This document shows, one piece after another, positions 16,551 through 24,742 of a stretch of DNA of 64,000 bases. The position numbers and the translations under genes were made by a program. The notes below the pieces were generated by a model. The model was given only the letters and a program-made list of their open reading frames with translations. It was not told the DNA's origin and did not search any database. Origin of the DNA: DATKUA01 sp965602675 (lineage in GTDB: Bacteria; Acidobacteriota; DATKUA01). The stretch is taken from assembly GCA_965602675.1 (NCBI GenBank), contig CBFCZO010000002.1, positions 28,694 through 92,693 on the forward strand, in the 5' to 3' direction. Position 1 is the stretch's first letter, and each line of letters starts with the position of its first letter.

Positions 16551-17131
16551 AGTTGGAAGACTTTTCCATGCACGTCCTTGATGTCGTTGAGAATTCTCTC
16601 AATGCAGGTGCGTCCAGAATCCAGATCTGGCTGCAAGAGGACAAGGCTTCGGACACTCTTACGCTGGAAATAATCGACAACGGCTCGGGGATGGAAGAGG
16701 ATCTGCTCAGGAAAGTCACCTCGCCGTTCGCCACGACCAGGACCACTCGCAAGATCGGCATGGGCTTGTCGTTTCTGGCGCAAACAGCCGAGACCGCTGG
16801 CGGGGAGTTTCAGATCAAATCCGATCCCGGCATAGGAACACGCGTTACCGCCACTCTCAGGCTGAGTCACATAGACAGAATGCCGATCGGCAACATCTGC
16901 GAAACCATCATGACATTGGTCATTTGCCACCCCGATGTTCACTTCTATATCTCATATGAAAAGGATGGCGGGGATTTCTGCATAGATACCAACTTGATAC
17001 GAGAACAACTCGAGGGGATCAACCCTTCCCACCCGGAGGTTATCGGTGCATTGCGTTCAATGATCCGGAAAGGCCTGGATCAGATCGGGGTGGCGACGCC
17101 TGCAAAGCTTGAGGTGAGTAACAAGAGTTAG
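16547..17131 (+). CDS. Histidine-kinase-like ATPase domain protein
   Basis: 194 residues of the GHKL ATPase fold without a dimerisation or phosphoacceptor domain. N-box VVENSLNAGAS (about 13-23), G1 box DNGSGM (about 44-49), and a glycine-rich lid GMGLSFL (about 72-78) are intact, so ATP binding is likely. The last 80 residues are of unknown type. TTG 16547 overlaps the PHP stop (TTGA); TTG 16553 is an alternative start. Such proteins occur next to NuoE-like genes in hydrogenase operons. Confidence 0.8.
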   Translation: MKLEDFSMHVLDVVENSLNAGASRIQIWLQEDKASDTLTLEIIDNGSGMEEDLLRKVTSPFATTRTTRKIGMGLSFLAQTAETAGGEFQIKSDPGIGTRVTATLRLSHIDRMPIGNICETIMTLVICHPDVHFYISYEKDGGDFCIDTNLIREQLEGINPSHPEVIGALRSMIRKGLDQIGVATPAKLEVSNKS

Positions 17132-17224
17132 AGGTAATTCGAATGGAATTGGTCCTCCGGTCCGAAGCCTTGGCTGGATCGATAGGTGGACAGAAGGTCA
17201 AACATTGGCAAGGGAGAAGCGGTT

Positions 17225-17695
17225 ATGGCAACGACCGACGTCGATGTAGAAAGTAAAGTCGATGAGATTATCTCAAGATACCCGGGGGGGAAGCGGGAGA
17301 TCATCTCGATTCTTCAGGACGTCCAAGAAGAGTTTAACTACATTCCCAAGGACGTGCTGATTGAGGTCAGCAGCAAACTCGAGATGCCGCTGAGCCGGGC
17401 ATATGCCCTGGCCACTTTCTACTCGGCATTCAGCCTGGAACCCAGAGGTGACTACCCGATCAGTGTCTGCTTGGGCACCGCCTGCCACGTACGCGGAGCG
17501 CCCAGGATAGTTGATCAGCTGGAGCGTGAGCTGGGTATCAGTAAGGGGCACACTACGCCCGATGGCAAGTTCAGTCTCGATGAAGTTCGCTGTTTGGGAT
17601 GCTGCGGCTTGGCGCCGGTGATCACTGTCGGCAGCGATCTCTACGGGAAAATAAAAATTGGACGCGTCAAGTCGATACTTAAGAAGTATCAATAG
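17225..17695 (+). CDS. nuoE: NuoE/HydC-like [2Fe-2S] subunit
   Basis: A 156-residue thioredoxin-fold protein with a helical N-terminus and ligands C82, C87, C123 and C127 for one [2Fe-2S] cluster (CLGTACHVRG and CLGCCGLAP). It partners the NuoF/HydB-like flavoprotein in NADH-oxidising modules. I chose ATG 17225 because GGGAGAAG precedes it; an upstream in-frame start at 17186 has no ribosome site. It is the first gene of the diaphorase module, 93 bases after the ATPase gene. Confidence 0.93.
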   Translation: MATTDVDVESKVDEIISRYPGGKREIISILQDVQEEFNYIPKDVLIEVSSKLEMPLSRAYALATFYSAFSLEPRGDYPISVCLGTACHVRGAPRIVDQLERELGISKGHTTPDGKFSLDEVRCLGCCGLAPVITVGSDLYGKIKIGRVKSILKKYQ

Positions 17696-17727
17696 CGGCC
17701 GAGACCGGAGCGCGAAAGGAGGAAATC

Positions 17728-18111
17728 TTGGGCAAGCTAAAGGTTTCTGACCTTGAGAAGATCAAGGAAAGAGTGAGGCGAACCACCACCCTGCGCGACG
17801 GCCAGGGCAATGCCCGGGTCATTGTGCATATGGGGACTTGTGGTATCGCCGCCGGTGCGCGAGACGTCATAAGCGCGCTGATGGACGAGGTCGAAAAGAA
17901 AGGCCTGACCGATGTGATTTTGACGACGGCGGGATGCGCCGGCCTCTGTAGCCGCGAGCCCATGGCCACGGTCGAGCGCAAAGGGCAGCCTCCAGTCAAG
18001 TATGTCGACCTCAACGACGAGAAGATCCGCAGGATCCTCAATGAACATGTCGTTGGAGGCACGATCGTCGAAGAATTCGCTCTGGCGATCGGAAGTGAAC
18101 AGATGCACTAA
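17728..18111 (+). CDS. HydD-like (2Fe-2S) ferredoxin-domain protein
   Basis: A 127-residue thioredoxin-like ferredoxin homologous to the N-terminal domain of HydB and to HydD of some bifurcating hydrogenases. Only three cysteines are present (C38 in MGTCGIAAGA, C70 and C74 in AGCAGLC), so a normal four-Cys site is not evident. Start TTG has AAAGGAGGAAATC upstream. It is between the NuoE- and NuoF-like genes, the usual hydC-hydD-hydB order. It may be structural or a regulatory subunit. Confidence 0.8.
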   Translation: MGKLKVSDLEKIKERVRRTTTLRDGQGNARVIVHMGTCGIAAGARDVISALMDEVEKKGLTDVILTTAGCAGLCSREPMATVERKGQPPVKYVDLNDEKIRRILNEHVVGGTIVEEFALAIGSEQMH

Positions 18112-18125
18112 ATCACCCGGTTAGA

Positions 18126-18164
18126 GATCCTGGCGCCGCTTCATTGAAGGCGTCTCACAGGATC
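18126..18164 (+). repeat. Imperfect hairpin inside the operon, before nuoF-like gene
   Basis: GATCCTG (18126-18132) pairs with CAGGATC (18158-18164), and inside it CTTC-ATT-GAAG forms a second short helix. No T-run follows, so a terminator is unlikely; mRNA processing or stability is possible. Confidence 0.4.
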
Positions 18165-18186
18165 CCAGGTTCTGGGAGGTGCGGAA

Positions 18187-19992
18187 TTGGCGGAACACAG
18201 AACACATTTAATGATATGCGCCGGAACAGGATGCGTATCCAACGGCGCGTACGATGTGAAAACCGCCCTTGAACGTGAAATTGCCAAGCATGGCCTGGAG
18301 CACGAGGTTGCCATTGTAACCACAGGTTGTAACGGGTTTTGCGCGCAAGGGCCAATTGTGGTCGTCCAACCCGACGGCATCTTCTACCAGTTGCTGGATG
18401 AAAAGGTGGTCCCGCATCTGGTCGAAGAACACTTTCTCAAAGGGCGGCCGGTCGAGAACCTCATGTATGTCCCACCGGAAGAGGAATCTCCTGTTCCAAG
18501 GATGAGAGACATCGGCTTCTTTAAGAAACAGAGGTTGATAGCCCTGCGTAACCGCGGAGTCATCGATCCGGAAGTCATTGATGAGTACATCGGTAGGGAC
18601 GGCTATCGAGCCCTTGCCAAGGTGGTCACGGAGATGACTCCGGAGGAAGTTATCCAGCTGGTTGTCAAATCCGGATTGCGGGGGCGCGGCGGCGCGGGAT
18701 TCCTTACGGGAGAAAAATGGCGCCTGGCGAGAAAATCGGAAGGGGCTGAGAAATACGTCGTGTGCAACGCCGACGAGGGTGACCCCGGCGCCTTTATGGA
18801 CAGAAGTATCGTCGAGTCCGATCCCCACACTGTTATTGAGGGACTGACGATCGGCGCTTACGCTGTCGGCGCGCGCGAGGGTTTTGTTTACATCCGCAAC
18901 GAATATCCTCTTGCCCTCGAGCGCCTGCAGTTGGCAATTGAGCAGGCAAAGGACTACGGACTGCTGGGCGAGAATATATTCGGCACAGACTTCAGCTTCG
19001 ACATCCACGTTCACCGCGGAGCGGGAGCTTTTGTCTGCGGAGAAGAGACGGCCCTGATCGCGTCGATTGAAGGGAAACTCGGCAACCCCCGCCAGCGTCC
19101 CCCCTACCCGGTTCACTCTGGGCTCTGGGACAAGCCGACAAACATCAACAACGTCGAAACATGGTCCAATATACCCATGATTATCCAGCACGGCGCCGAG
19201 TGGTTCTCGAGCATCGGCACGGAATCGAGCAAGGGAACAAAGGTCTTCTCCCTTGTCGGCCAGATTAACAACACAGGCCTTGTGGAAGTCCCGATGGGGA
19301 TCACGTTGCGAGAGATCATCTACGACATCGGCGGGGGCATTCCCGGCGGTAGGAAGTTCAAGGCGGTTCAAACCGGGGGGCCCTCGGGGGGCTGTATTCC
19401 GCAAGAGCTCCTGGATCTGCCGATCGACTTCGAGAGCCTCTGGGAGGCCGGCTCGATGATGGGCAGCGGCGGCCTTGTGGTGATGGACGAAACAACCTGC
19501 ATGGTCGATATTGCGCGCTACTTCCTCAGCTTCACCCAGATCGAGTCATGCGGAAAATGCGTCTCTTGTCGCGACGGAACCAAGTGGTTGCTCGACATCC
19601 TCACGAAGATTTGTGAAGGCAAAGGCACGCCTGAGGACCTCAGCACCCTTGAGCACATAGCGAACGTTGTCAAGGACGCCTCCCTGTGCGGTCTGGGGCA
19701 GACGGCTCCGAATCCGGTTCTGACGACTATCAAATACTTCCGCAATGAATACGAGGCGCACATCAACGAAAAGAAATGCCCTGCCAAAGTGTGCAAGGCC
19801 CTGCTCACGTTCACCATCAACCCCGAACAGTGCGTCGAAGCGGGGCATGGTTGCCATCAGTGCGCTCGCAGCTGCCCGGAGGCCGCGATTACCGGCGACA
19901 AGGGTAAGGCCCACCGGATTATCGAGGATAAGTGCATTAAATGCGGCGTTTGCCATGACGTCTGTAACTTCAATGCCGTGATGGTCGAATAA
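18187..19992 (+). CDS. nuoF: NuoF/HydB-like NADH-binding flavoprotein
   Basis: 601 residues in four parts: an N-terminal thioredoxin-like [2Fe-2S] domain (C11, C16, C48, C52), an FMN/NADH domain with GLRGRGGAGF (about 161-170) and CNADEGDPGAF, a ubiquitin-like SLBB region, and the N3-type [4Fe-4S] site SCGKCVSC (C455, C458, C461) with a later Cys in LCGLGQ. A C-terminal double ferredoxin domain (about 549-601) follows. This is the HydB rather than the short NuoF architecture. It should oxidise or reduce NAD(H) and pass electrons to the fusion protein encoded next. Start TTG is preceded by GGGAGG. Confidence 0.94.
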   Translation: MAEHRTHLMICAGTGCVSNGAYDVKTALEREIAKHGLEHEVAIVTTGCNGFCAQGPIVVVQPDGIFYQLLDEKVVPHLVEEHFLKGRPVENLMYVPPEEESPVPRMRDIGFFKKQRLIALRNRGVIDPEVIDEYIGRDGYRALAKVVTEMTPEEVIQLVVKSGLRGRGGAGFLTGEKWRLARKSEGAEKYVVCNADEGDPGAFMDRSIVESDPHTVIEGLTIGAYAVGAREGFVYIRNEYPLALERLQLAIEQAKDYGLLGENIFGTDFSFDIHVHRGAGAFVCGEETALIASIEGKLGNPRQRPPYPVHSGLWDKPTNINNVETWSNIPMIIQHGAEWFSSIGTESSKGTKVFSLVGQINNTGLVEVPMGITLREIIYDIGGGIPGGRKFKAVQTGGPSGGCIPQELLDLPIDFESLWEAGSMMGSGGLVVMDETTCMVDIARYFLSFTQIESCGKCVSCRDGTKWLLDILTKICEGKGTPEDLSTLEHIANVVKDASLCGLGQTAPNPVLTTIKYFRNEYEAHINEKKCPAKVCKALLTFTINPEQCVEAGHGCHQCARSCPEAAITGDKGKAHRIIEDKCIKCGVCHDVCNFNAVMVE

Positions 19993-20003
19993 GGAGAGGC
20001 GCT

Positions 20004-21767
20004 ATGGTCAACCTGACAATTAACGGACGACGAGTAGAGGCGGAGGAGGGAACGAGCATCCTCCAGGCTGCAAAGAGGCTCAACATCGAGATCCCCACCC
20101 TGTGCTTTCACGAGATTCTTGAACCCTTTGCCGACTGCCGTCTCTGCGTTGTGGAACTTGAACACAGAGGCAAGTCGAAAATTGTGACTTCCTGCAGCCA
20201 AATGGTTGAGGAAGGTATGAGTGTCATCACTGATTCCGACTGGGCCCTCACCACGCGCAAGTACGTGTTGCAGCTGCTGCTCTCGCGCTGGCCCAACGTC
20301 CCGGTTCTCAAGGAACTTGCGGAGCAGCTCCAAGTGGAGCCGCCGCCGGTTATCCTGGACAACGCCGAGCTGGAAGAGGACGCCTGCATCCGCTGTGGCA
20401 GGTGCGTGGTTGTTTGCGACGAGGTGGTTAACGCGCAGGCCCTTGTGATGGCCAACCGCGGATCCGATCTTATCGTCACCACGGCCTTCAATGAGCGGTC
20501 GGACGACTGCATAGCCTGCGGCTCATGTTCGCACGTTTGCCCGACGGGTCACGCCAAGATGGTGGACCTGGATGATGTTGAACTGCGTCACAACGAGATC
20601 CTGCTCGGGCCGAATAGTGCAATCCGCATCCCCACCATGCAGGCGATTCCGAATTCGCCGATCATCGACACCGAAATCTGCATCCACTTCAGAACCGGCG
20701 GCTGCAAGGTCTGCGAGCAGGTCTGCGAGCCGGAGGCGGTTAACTTCGACGACGTTGAAGAAGAGCTTGAGTTAGAAGTGGGCAGCGTGATTCTGGCTAC
20801 GGGTTACAAGGAATTCGATCCACGGCCGATGAAGCAATACGGTTACGGGAAGTATCCGAATGTGATCACCGGGCTCGAATTCGAAAGGATGAACTGCGCC
20901 AGCGGAGCCACCAGCGGCCAGATAGTCTGCAATGACGGCAAAACGCCGGAAAGCCTGGCGATCCTGCACTGCATCGGCAGCCGCGACAAGAACTACAACG
21001 CCTACTGCAGCCGCGTCTGCTGCATGTATGCTCTGAAGTTCGCCCACCTCGTGAAAGAGAAGACAGAGGCCGAAGTCTACGACCTCTACATCGATATGCG
21101 TTGCCCGGGTAAGGGATACGAGGAGTTTTACGACAGGCTGCTGCACGAGGACATCCGCTTCATCCGCGGCAAGGGCGCGGAGGTCAGCAACTTCCCCGTC
21201 TACGAAGGCGAGGAGGGCAAGCTGATCGTCAGCGTGGAGGACACACTGATCGGAACGATCCGGCGGATTCCCGTCGACATGGTGGTCCTCTGCGGCGCTC
21301 TCGAGGCGCAGACCGACGCCAAGGAATTCTCCCGCCTGTTTGGCGTCTCGACCGATAAATACGGCTGGATGATCGAGAAGCACCCCAAGCTGGCGCCGGT
21401 TGAGACGGTCAGCGACGGAGTCTTCATCGCCGGCTGCGCCCAGGGTCCGAAGGACATCCCCGATACGGTCGCCCAGGGGAGCGCGGCTGCGTCGATGGCC
21501 CTGCAGAACATCAACAAGGGCGAGGTCGAGCTGGAAGGCTATTTCGCGATCGTCGACGAGGAATTGTGCAGCGGCTGCCGCGTCTGCAACGACCTCTGCC
21601 CCTACGGGGCGATAATCTTCGACGAGGAGGAGAAAGTGAGCCGGGTTCAGGAGGCGCTCTGCAAGTCCTGTGGCACTTGCGTTAGTGCCTGCCCGTCCTC
21701 AGCGATAATCGGCAAACATTTCACCGATCAGCAAATAATGGCTGAACTTGAGGGAATTTTGTCATGA
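20004..21767 (+). CDS. Fusion of NuoG/HydA N-terminal domain with HdrA C-terminal half
   Basis: 587 residues. Residues 1-190 match the N-terminal part of NuoG/HydA: a [2Fe-2S] site C34, C45, C48, C64 and two [4Fe-4S] motifs (C128, C131, C134, C138; C169, C172, C175, C179). The usual His-Cys cluster between them is absent (SRWPNVPVLKELAEQ). From about 195 the protein is HdrA C-terminal: second inserted-ferredoxin cluster C226, C234, C237, C241; FAD half-domain GSVILATGY; CIGSRD; YCSRVCCMYA; and a C-terminal double ferredoxin (C522-C532 and C553-C563). It has neither an H-cluster nor a molybdopterin domain. It lies between nuoF-like and mvhD and overlaps mvhD. Confidence 0.92.
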   Translation: MVNLTINGRRVEAEEGTSILQAAKRLNIEIPTLCFHEILEPFADCRLCVVELEHRGKSKIVTSCSQMVEEGMSVITDSDWALTTRKYVLQLLLSRWPNVPVLKELAEQLQVEPPPVILDNAELEEDACIRCGRCVVVCDEVVNAQALVMANRGSDLIVTTAFNERSDDCIACGSCSHVCPTGHAKMVDLDDVELRHNEILLGPNSAIRIPTMQAIPNSPIIDTEICIHFRTGGCKVCEQVCEPEAVNFDDVEEELELEVGSVILATGYKEFDPRPMKQYGYGKYPNVITGLEFERMNCASGATSGQIVCNDGKTPESLAILHCIGSRDKNYNAYCSRVCCMYALKFAHLVKEKTEAEVYDLYIDMRCPGKGYEEFYDRLLHEDIRFIRGKGAEVSNFPVYEGEEGKLIVSVEDTLIGTIRRIPVDMVVLCGALEAQTDAKEFSRLFGVSTDKYGWMIEKHPKLAPVETVSDGVFIAGCAQGPKDIPDTVAQGSAAASMALQNINKGEVELEGYFAIVDEELCSGCRVCNDLCPYGAIIFDEEEKVSRVQEALCKSCGTCVSACPSSAIIGKHFTDQQIMAELEGILS

Positions 21768-22225
21768 GTTTTGAACCGAGGATAGTTGGATTCCTCTGTA
21801 ATTGGTGTTCCTACACCGGAGCCGATCTGGCCGGTACCTCCCGTCTCGATTATCTGCCCAACTGCCGGGTGATTCGCGTGATGTGCTCGGGCAGGGTCGA
21901 TCCCACGTTCATCGTCAAGGCATTTGCGATGGGCGCTGACGGAGTGCTGGTGAGCGGCTGCCATCCCGGTGACTGCCATTACCTTGAGGGGAACTACAAG
22001 ACTATGCGGCGGATCCCGCTGCTGAGGATGATGCTCGAGCAGTTCGGGATCGAGCCGGAGAGGCTGCGCCTGACGTTCGTCAGCGCTAGCGAAGGGGAGT
22101 TGTGGGCACAGGTGGTCGATGAATTCACAGAGACCGTCAGATCGCTTGGCCCGCTGGGTATGGACAAGATCGCCAGCGGCGGGGAGGTCGAGATCCCCGT
22201 TGAGGCCGTAGCCGAAGGAGCGTGA
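21764..22225 (+). CDS. mvhD: F420-non-reducing hydrogenase iron-sulfur subunit D-like
   Basis: A 153-residue MvhD/FrhD-type protein with CNWCSYTGAD, CSGRVDP and CHPGDCHY motifs that bind a [2Fe-2S] cluster. MvhD joins the hydrogenase (MvhAG) to the C-terminal ferredoxin domain of HdrA, here located in the preceding fusion protein, whose stop it overlaps (ATGA). Its last 40 residues lack known motifs. The short length is typical of stand-alone MvhD. Confidence 0.92.
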   Translation: MSFEPRIVGFLCNWCSYTGADLAGTSRLDYLPNCRVIRVMCSGRVDPTFIVKAFAMGADGVLVSGCHPGDCHYLEGNYKTMRRIPLLRMMLEQFGIEPERLRLTFVSASEGELWAQVVDEFTETVRSLGPLGMDKIASGGEVEIPVEAVAEGA

Positions 22226-22227
22226 TG

Positions 22228-23184
22228 ATGGCGAAACCGAAAGCTGCGTTTTATTGGGCGGCGAGCTGTGGCGGCTGCGAGATCTCACTCCTGGCTATCC
22301 ACGAGAAAATCGTGGAGGTCGCCTCAGCGGTCGACATCGTTTTCTGGCCCGTCGCCATCGACGTCAAGTACAAGGACGTGGAGGCGATGGAAGACAAGTC
22401 CATCGACCTGTGCATGTTCAACGGGGCGATCCGCACGTCGGAGAACGAGCACTTGGCCAAGCTGCTGCGCCGTAAGAGCAAGATCATGGTGGCGCACGGT
22501 TCGTGTGCGCACACCGGCGGCATCCCGGGCCTGGCGAACTTCACGACCAAAGAGGAAATATTCAACCGTGCCTACATCGATAACCCATCCATCGATAATC
22601 CCGACGGCATCGTGCCCCAGGAGAAAACCGACGTGCCCGAGGGCGAGCTGGTGTTGCCCAAGTTCTTCAACACCGTAAAAACGCTGGCGCAGACGGTCGA
22701 TGTTGACTACTTCATGCCAGGCTGCCCTCCGGTTCCCGAGCAGACGCTCAACGTCTTCACGGCGATTCTCGAGGGCAAGCTGCCGCCGGCCGGAACGGTG
22801 ATCGGAAGGGATGAGAAGACGGTCTGCGACCAGTGCAAGCACGAGCCTCAGCAGAAAAACATCAAGGAGATCAAGCGGCCGCACGAGGTGATCATCGATC
22901 CCGACGAGTGCATCCTCGAGCAGGGAGTGATCTGCATGGGGCCCGCAACGATGGCAGGCTGCGGGGCCCAGTGCACCAGCGCCGATATGCCGTGCCGTGG
23001 TTGCTACGGACCACCTCTGGGCGTCTCCGACCAGGGAGCAAAGATGTGCAGCGCGTTGGCATCGATAATCGATAGCAACGACGAGGAGGAGATCGCGCGG
23101 ATAATCGAAACCGTTGTTGATCCGGCAGGGACTTTCTATCGTTTCGGTCTCCCCTACTCGACCCTGAGGAGGACACGGACATGA
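22228..23184 (+). CDS. mvhG: [NiFe] hydrogenase small subunit, MvhG-like
   Basis: About 318 residues. N-terminal CGGCEISLL (proximal [4Fe-4S]), GSCAHTGGIPG and GCPP motifs mark the small subunit of a group 3 [NiFe] hydrogenase. A cysteine-rich C-terminus (DECILEQGVICMG, CGAQC, CRGCYGPP) carries further clusters. There is no twin-arginine signal, so the enzyme is cytoplasmic. The ATG choice among 22222-22228 is uncertain; GGAG at 22217 favours 22228. It overlaps mvhA. Confidence 0.93.
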   Translation: MAKPKAAFYWAASCGGCEISLLAIHEKIVEVASAVDIVFWPVAIDVKYKDVEAMEDKSIDLCMFNGAIRTSENEHLAKLLRRKSKIMVAHGSCAHTGGIPGLANFTTKEEIFNRAYIDNPSIDNPDGIVPQEKTDVPEGELVLPKFFNTVKTLAQTVDVDYFMPGCPPVPEQTLNVFTAILEGKLPPAGTVIGRDEKTVCDQCKHEPQQKNIKEIKRPHEVIIDPDECILEQGVICMGPATMAGCGAQCTSADMPCRGCYGPPLGVSDQGAKMCSALASIIDSNDEEEIARIIETVVDPAGTFYRFGLPYSTLRRTRT

Positions 23185-24644
23185 CGAAACGCTACACTAT
23201 CGATCCGATAACCCGCCTCGAAGGGCACGGCAGAATAGAGATCTTCGTCGACGACGACGGCGAAGTGGAAAACGTTTACCTGCAGATCCCCGAGCTGCGC
23301 GGTTTCGAGCGCTTCTGCGAAGGGCGCCCGGTGGAAGAATTGCCGCGGATTACGCCGCGGATCTGCGGCGTCTGCCCCGAAGCTCACCACATGGCCAGCT
23401 CAAAGGCTGCCGACGCCGTCTACAACCTCGACATCCCCTCAGCCGCCAAGAAACTGCGCGAACTGTTCTACAACTGCTTCTACGTTACTGACCACGCCGT
23501 GCACTTCTATATACTTGCCGGGCCCGACTTCATTATGGGCCCCGACGCCGAGCCTGCCGTGCGCAACATCCTTGGAGTAATCGGCAAAGTCGGCATGGAA
23601 GTGGCCGGCAAGCTGATCGAAGCGCGCAAACGCTGTGAGGATGTGCTGGTCTACCTGGGCGGCAAGCAGGTGCACCAGGTTTGCGGCCTGCCCGGAGGCA
23701 TGAGCAAGGCGCTCGACAAGGAAAAGCACAAGGAATTCCTCGAGCATGCCGCATACTGTGTCGAGTTCGGCAAGTTCACCATCCAGCTGTTCAAGGACAT
23801 CGTGCTGGCAAACCAGGCATACGTTGACTTGATTCTCAGCGACGACTACGCCAACAACACGCACAACATGGGCGTCGTCGACGAGAACAACAAGGTGAAC
23901 TTCTACCACGGCGACATCCGCGTCACCGACCCCGAAGGCAACGAGGTGGTCAAATTCAAACCGGAAGCTTACATGGACAACATCGCCGAACATGTCGAGC
24001 CATGGAGCTATCTAAAATTCCCCTATATCAAGAAGATAGGCTGGAAGGGCTTCGTCGACGGCAAGGAAAGCGGTGTTTACAAGGCCTCGCCTCTCGGCCG
24101 CCTCAACGCCTCCGACGGCATGGCCACGCCGATAGCCCAGGAAGCGTATGAGGCTTTCTACGCTACTCTGGGCGGCGATCCGGTGAACGCGACGCTGGCG
24201 ACGCACTGGGCGCGAGTGATCGAGCTGATGTATGCCGCCGAGCGCTTCAAGGAACTCTGCGAAGACCCGGAGATCACCGATCCGGTGGTGAAGAAGGTTC
24301 CGGAGGAAACGCCTTCGGAGGGCGTCGGCGTGGTCGAATCGCCGCGTGGCACCCTTTACCACCATTACGTCACCGACGAGCGCGGCATTATCAAACGCGC
24401 CAACCTGATTGTCGGCACCACGAACAACAACGCCTCGATCAGCCTCAGCCTCAAGAAGGCGGCCAAGGCCCTCTTCGGCAAAGGCAAAGAGGTCACCGAG
24501 GCGACTCTCAACATGGTGGAAATGGCCTTCCGGGCGTACGATCCATGCTTTGGATGCGCGACGCACACGCTGCCGGGCGAGATGCCGCTGGAGGTTAACA
24601 TACGAGACAAGAACGGCAATATAATTGAGTCGTACAGGAAGTAA
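23181..24644 (+). CDS. mvhA: [NiFe] hydrogenase large subunit, MvhA-like (group 3c)
   Basis: 487 residues with both nickel-binding motifs: RICGVCPEAHH (about 53-63) and DPCFGCATH (about 454-462). The C-terminus continues about 25 residues past the final His, beginning TLPGEMPLEV, and should be removed by a maturation protease, whose gene follows. With MvhD and MvhG next to hdrABC-type genes, group 3c is the best match. It should oxidise or evolve H2 in the cytoplasm. GGAGG lies 8 bases before ATG. Confidence 0.94.
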   Translation: MTKRYTIDPITRLEGHGRIEIFVDDDGEVENVYLQIPELRGFERFCEGRPVEELPRITPRICGVCPEAHHMASSKAADAVYNLDIPSAAKKLRELFYNCFYVTDHAVHFYILAGPDFIMGPDAEPAVRNILGVIGKVGMEVAGKLIEARKRCEDVLVYLGGKQVHQVCGLPGGMSKALDKEKHKEFLEHAAYCVEFGKFTIQLFKDIVLANQAYVDLILSDDYANNTHNMGVVDENNKVNFYHGDIRVTDPEGNEVVKFKPEAYMDNIAEHVEPWSYLKFPYIKKIGWKGFVDGKESGVYKASPLGRLNASDGMATPIAQEAYEAFYATLGGDPVNATLATHWARVIELMYAAERFKELCEDPEITDPVVKKVPEETPSEGVGVVESPRGTLYHHYVTDERGIIKRANLIVGTTNNNASISLSLKKAAKALFGKGKEVTEATLNMVEMAFRAYDPCFGCATHTLPGEMPLEVNIRDKNGNIIESYRK

Positions 24645-24664
24645 ATAGAGTCGTATACAATTGG

Positions 24665-24703
24665 CGGCGGCGGGCGCGCGGAGCTCGCCGCCGACTGTTT
24701 TTA
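24665..24703 (+). terminator. GC-rich hairpin with T-run after mvhA
   Basis: CGGCGGCG (24665-24672) pairs with CGCCGCCG (24686-24693) and is followed by ACTGTTTTTATTATA. It looks like a rho-independent terminator, probably leaky because the maturation protease gene follows. Confidence 0.5.
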
Positions 24704-24742
24704 TTATACTTCAGGTGTTTTTTCACGTCCGGCGGAGTGAAC

